The position numbers were made by a program, and so were the translations under genes. Shown piece by piece: positions 3,155 to 6,077 of a stretch of DNA of 6,077 nucleotides (position 1 is its first letter; every line of letters starts with the position of its first letter). This stretch comes from Bacillota bacterium. GTDB lineage: Bacteria; Bacillota_A; Clostridia; Acetivibrionales; DUMB01. The DNA is taken from positions 1 through 6,077 of the forward strand of contig JAMOAC010000528.1 in assembly GCA_023621975.1 (NCBI GenBank), read 5' to 3'. Below the pieces are notes generated by a model that was given only the letters and a program-made list of their open reading frames with translations, was not told where the DNA came from and did not search any database.

Positions 3155-6077
3155 TCATTCAAATGTAACTGCATTTGACAAAGGTCTCATTCCTGAGATG
3201 CTATCCCATACGAAAACTTTCACGTAATGTCCGGTTACATCTGCAGGCAGTGCAAACCCAGCGTTGAAGTTGTATGTCTGGCCTGCCCCTACTTTACCTT
3301 CTATATACGAAATGTTCTTTACTGCGTTATCAGGTGAATATAGTGCTACAATCATGCAGGCATCCCTTGCAACATTACCATTGTTGGTTATGCTTACGCT
3401 AGCTCTCAAATCAGCTGAAGGAACCAGTTTAGTGAGTATATTGCCTGCTGCATCTTTAAAGACAGGGGCTCCAATGATAAACTGATCATCCAGAGCTTCA
3501 CCATGCAGTTGCATTGAATCAATGCGTATGTCAGCATCCCTGAAAACAATATAGATATCATGTATTCCTTCCATATCAGTATTCAAGTCAACAGTTACAT
3601 CTTTATAATCTACTTCAGTCACTTGATATTTACAGCCTGGCACATTACGTGTTACGGGAGCAGGTACTTCTCCTACCGTTGCAGTTGCAAGTAGCTCACC
3701 ATCTGGTGAATCAGCACGTAATTCAATTTTAGCTTCAGGGTTTGGTGCATATACGCTTAGTGTAACACTATTTGCCCCGGTTAGATCCACATTTTTAATA
3801 GCAACCCACGAACCGTTACGCTTGGACATTACAGCATAATATCCACCTACAACCTTGTCTGCACGCAGGTTTTCAATTGTGCGTAATTTTGAGACCTCAC
3901 GGTATACAACATCTTCTGTAGCAAAAGAATGGTCAAATACGTTTACTGGTTCTGATGATGCATCAAGTATGCCAACAGTTGAACCATCTACAAATAGATC
4001 AGTGCTCAGCCGTATGTCCTCAGAAGAAGCACCAACAGTTTTTGTTTTACCTGGTTCAATAACAACCTTTTCAAAGGAAACCAGCTTCTTTTTAGGAGCA
4101 TATTCACCATAGGCGGAATCAGGATTGCTTACATAAAGCTGTACTACTTCAGCGGTTTCGACATTACCTGTATTCGTAACATCTACCGTAACGGTAAACG
4201 GAGAATCTGCACTGATAGATGAAGGCGCTGACAGATTACTGTATTTAAAACTGCTGTAAGACAGACCATATCCAAACGGATAGGTTACAGGTGCTTCTGT
4301 ATACATATATGTTAATTTTGTTTCAATAGGATCCGCATTTGTCATGTCTTTTTTGTAACGTGGGTCTATCTGATCTAAAGTAAGTGTCTTATTTCCTAAA
4401 GGTATCGAATATTCATCCATTGGAGGAAGAGCAGATTCATCTGCATACCATGTAGCAGTCAAGCGCCCTGTTGGTGCGTAATCACCATAGAGAACTTCCG
4501 CCAATGCTTTGGCATCATACTGTCCGCCATATGGCTGATAAACGATAGCATCAACATTAGGATCATTTTGAATTTCTTCCATAATAACCGGGAAGTTGGT
4601 TTCAACTACAACAATTGTTTTCTTACCCTTACTCTTAAATGCTTCAGCTACATTTTTGACCAATTTATAATCTGATTCTCCCATATATAAGGTAGAACGG
4701 TCTTTACCCTCGCTGGCACTATGCTTTACATTAGCACCTACAAAGATGATGGCATAATCTTTTGAATCGGCTAATTTTACTACATCTTCTCCTTCTTCTT
4801 TTATAACTTTTACTTCAAACTTGAAATTATCAGGAATATCAGTTACTGCACCTACTGTTTCATTCGATGTAAATAATCTTCCTTCCTCGTCAACTTTGAT
4901 GAAATTTCCCTGATAGAATGAAGTTGTAAAGTTCGCGTTAAATCCAGTAGCAAACGAATTTGTTGCTATTGCTATAGTTCCATCACTGTTCTTAATTGAA
5001 CGCAAAACAGGTGGCAGAGTTGAAGATGCACCGTATATATCTATGTTATCCCATGTATTATCAGGAACAGCTAAAATAGTGTTATTTGTATTCTCGATAG
5101 GTTTCGGTCCGGCTGGGTTAGCTGCTGAACTAGGTGAGGTTACCCAAAGGTTATTAGTCTGTGACAGCAAGCTATAACCTTCTTGTCCCCAATCATATAC
5201 ATTAAAGTACTGATTCTGTGACAGTTCTTCTTCGTCACAATCTGCAACCAATTGTCCTCCTTTACCCAAAGGTACTTTGTCTGTAATTTCACCTGCAGGA
5301 GCAGTGACATATTTGCCGTTTGCAACTGACTTTAATGCAATTACCTTTGTTCCCGATAAATATGTTAATTTATCTTGATCATTAACTGCTTTAACTATTG
5401 CATTCAACGGAGTTATACCGGAATCAGGTATGTCGGACGGTGTATTTCTTACAGAATATTGAGTTTTGAAACGTGCATTAGCATAAATTCCTGTGATAAC
5501 TCCGGAATCGTCCTTGGATAATGGCAGAGCATTATTTTCATTCTTTAAAAGTACAATAGACTCACGTGCAGCCTGCAGTGCAACACGCTGATGTTCTTCA
5601 GTATGATAATCGGTCAGGTCCTTCGGATCTGCCACATCTTTGGCATACTTGGCGAAAGGATAATATTTCGGTACACCATTTTCATCTACTTCATTAAAGA
5701 CACCAATGCGAACCAAAGCTTTAACTAATGGAATTCCGGCTTGTTTTACATCTTCATAAGTAATTCCGTACAGACCTTCTTCTACAGCTTCAACCAGTGC
5801 AAGTACGTCTGATTTGTCCGTACCCATTGCGCGTACAGATTCAGAATGTGCAAGCACCATCAATGCAAGTGCATGCTTTCTGTCGGGTGTATATCTTTCG
5901 TTATATTCATCTGCCCCGTTTTCATTGTAAAGAATATATTCGGCGTTAAAATCCGGTGATGAGTACAGACCGAATTTTGCATACCTGTTAGCATGAAGCA
6001 TATAAGGTGAAATAAGATTTGGAATGCCGTTAGTACGTCCTAAGGATGTCATAACACCGGATACAGCTCCGGACGCA
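3155..6077 (-). CDS. GH3 family beta-glycosidase with beta-trefoil insert, CBM6 and C-terminal Ig-like domain (5'-truncated by window)
   Basis: Large glycoside hydrolase of family 3, likely extracellular, hydrolysing beta-linked gluco- or xylo-saccharides. Residues are numbered from the Met at 6052, which is internal: the frame runs open to the edge (ASGAVSGV precedes it) and VMTSLGRTNG is the mid-barrel motif usually seen as VMTSYNRVNG. Residues 1-120 are the end of the TIM barrel. D34 in GLYSSPDF sits where the nucleophile is expected, but the motif is atypical. Residues 164-234 (ESIVLLKNENNALPL) and about 425-600 form the second catalytic domain, with EGKDR at 448-452, where E448 is the likely acid/base, then YGDYAPTGRLTATWY and YPFGYGLSYSSF. 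Residues about 235-420 are an inserted beta-trefoil, fascin-like (IALKSVANGKYVTAP, FNVYDWGQEGYSLLS). Residues 617-708 are the GH3 FnIII-like domain (VDVTNTGNVETAEVVQLYVS). Residues about 724-853 are a CBM6 (GSWVAIKNVDLTGANSVTL, GIHDIYIVFRDADIRIDSMQL). Residues 858-965 are an Ig-like end domain (VKVFVWDSISGMRPLSN). No dockerin or SLH is present. The substrate is not determinable. Confidence 0.93.
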   Translation of the reverse strand, partial: ASGAVSGVMTSLGRTNGIPNLISPYMLHANRYAKFGLYSSPDFNAEYILYNENGADEYNERYTPDRKHALALMVLAHSESVRAMGTDKSDVLALVEAVEEGLYGITYEDVKQAGIPLVKALVRIGVFNEVDENGVPKYYPFAKYAKDVADPKDLTDYHTEEHQRVALQAARESIVLLKNENNALPLSKDDSGVITGIYANARFKTQYSVRNTPSDIPDSGITPLNAIVKAVNDQDKLTYLSGTKVIALKSVANGKYVTAPAGEITDKVPLGKGGQLVADCDEEELSQNQYFNVYDWGQEGYSLLSQTNNLWVTSPSSAANPAGPKPIENTNNTILAVPDNTWDNIDIYGASSTLPPVLRSIKNSDGTIAIATNSFATGFNANFTTSFYQGNFIKVDEEGRLFTSNETVGAVTDIPDNFKFEVKVIKEEGEDVVKLADSKDYAIIFVGANVKHSASEGKDRSTLYMGESDYKLVKNVAEAFKSKGKKTIVVVETNFPVIMEEIQNDPNVDAIVYQPYGGQYDAKALAEVLYGDYAPTGRLTATWYADESALPPMDEYSIPLGNKTLTLDQIDPRYKKDMTNADPIETKLTYMYTEAPVTYPFGYGLSYSSFKYSNLSAPSSISADSPFTVTVDVTNTGNVETAEVVQLYVSNPDSAYGEYAPKKKLVSFEKVVIEPGKTKTVGASSEDIRLSTDLFVDGSTVGILDASSEPVNVFDHSFATEDVVYREVSKLRTIENLRADKVVGGYYAVMSKRNGSWVAIKNVDLTGANSVTLSVYAPNPEAKIELRADSPDGELLATATVGEVPAPVTRNVPGCKYQVTEVDYKDVTVDLNTDMEGIHDIYIVFRDADIRIDSMQLHGEALDDQFIIGAPVFKDAAGNILTKLVPSADLRASVSITNNGNVARDACMIVALYSPDNAVKNISYIEGKVGAGQTYNFNAGFALPADVTGHYVKVFVWDSISGMRPLSNAVTFE

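Noticed and set aside
993..4112. Other plus-strand open frames (993-1253, 1566-1919, 3264-3485, 3855-4112)
   Set aside because: They lie wholly opposite well-supported minus-strand genes, show biased Ser/Ile-rich composition of antisense translation and match no known family.
4793..5350. PA14 domain as the GH3 insert
   Set aside because: The insert shows trefoil-type strands (SVANGKYVTAP, YSLLSQTNNLWVTS) rather than recognisable PA14 motifs; a profile search would settle it.
6050..6052. ATG at 6052 as the true start of the GH3 gene
   Set aside because: The frame stays open to the window edge, and the Met is part of the mid-barrel VMTS...NG motif of GH3 enzymes, so most of the barrel must lie upstream.

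Overview
The window reads as AT-rich, low-GC Firmicutes DNA, most likely from an anaerobic, polysaccharide-degrading member of the Clostridia. The grounds are strong AGGAGG-type ribosome binding sites, a Gram-positive style lipoprotein, a surface protein ending in three S-layer homology (SLH) repeats, and a large secreted-type GH3 glycosidase carrying a CBM6 module. The genus cannot be fixed from the sequence; a Ruminiclostridium/Acetivibrio-like or related lineage is an inference.

All three genes lie on the minus strand, so the order of transcription is right to left. (1) 6077-3155: the C-terminal part of a multidomain GH3 enzyme, cut by the right edge. It contains the end of the TIM barrel, the second catalytic domain with a beta-trefoil (fascin-like) insert, a GH3-type FnIII-like domain, a CBM6 and a C-terminal Ig-like domain. 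(2) 3082-923: a secreted SLH-anchored surface protein with two near-identical Ig-like repeats flanking a fibronectin type III domain, a Gly/Pro linker, an unnamed beta-rich module and three SLH repeats. (3) 711-1: the N-terminal half of a lipoprotein sugar-binding protein of an ABC importer, cut by the left edge.

The two intergenic gaps are informative. The 72 bp between the GH3 stop and the SLH-protein start hold a perfect 18-bp inverted repeat ending 5 nt before the Shine-Dalgarno site. The 211 bp between the SLH protein and the binding protein hold an imperfect long hairpin (possible terminator) and a weak cre-like sequence. No convincing sigma-A promoter was found in either gap.

Taken together the window looks like part of a carbohydrate-use locus: an extracellular enzyme that binds and cleaves glycan, a cell-surface protein that may tether or contact substrate or cells, and a lipoprotein that captures released sugars for import. 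The domain calls are well supported. The exact glycan, the activity of the GH3 (its nucleophile motif is unusual) and the co-regulation of the genes are inference. No tRNA, rRNA, mobile element or CRISPR array was seen. The system is made of known families; the unusual points are the GH3 active-site sequence, the intercistronic hairpin and the unnamed module in the SLH protein.
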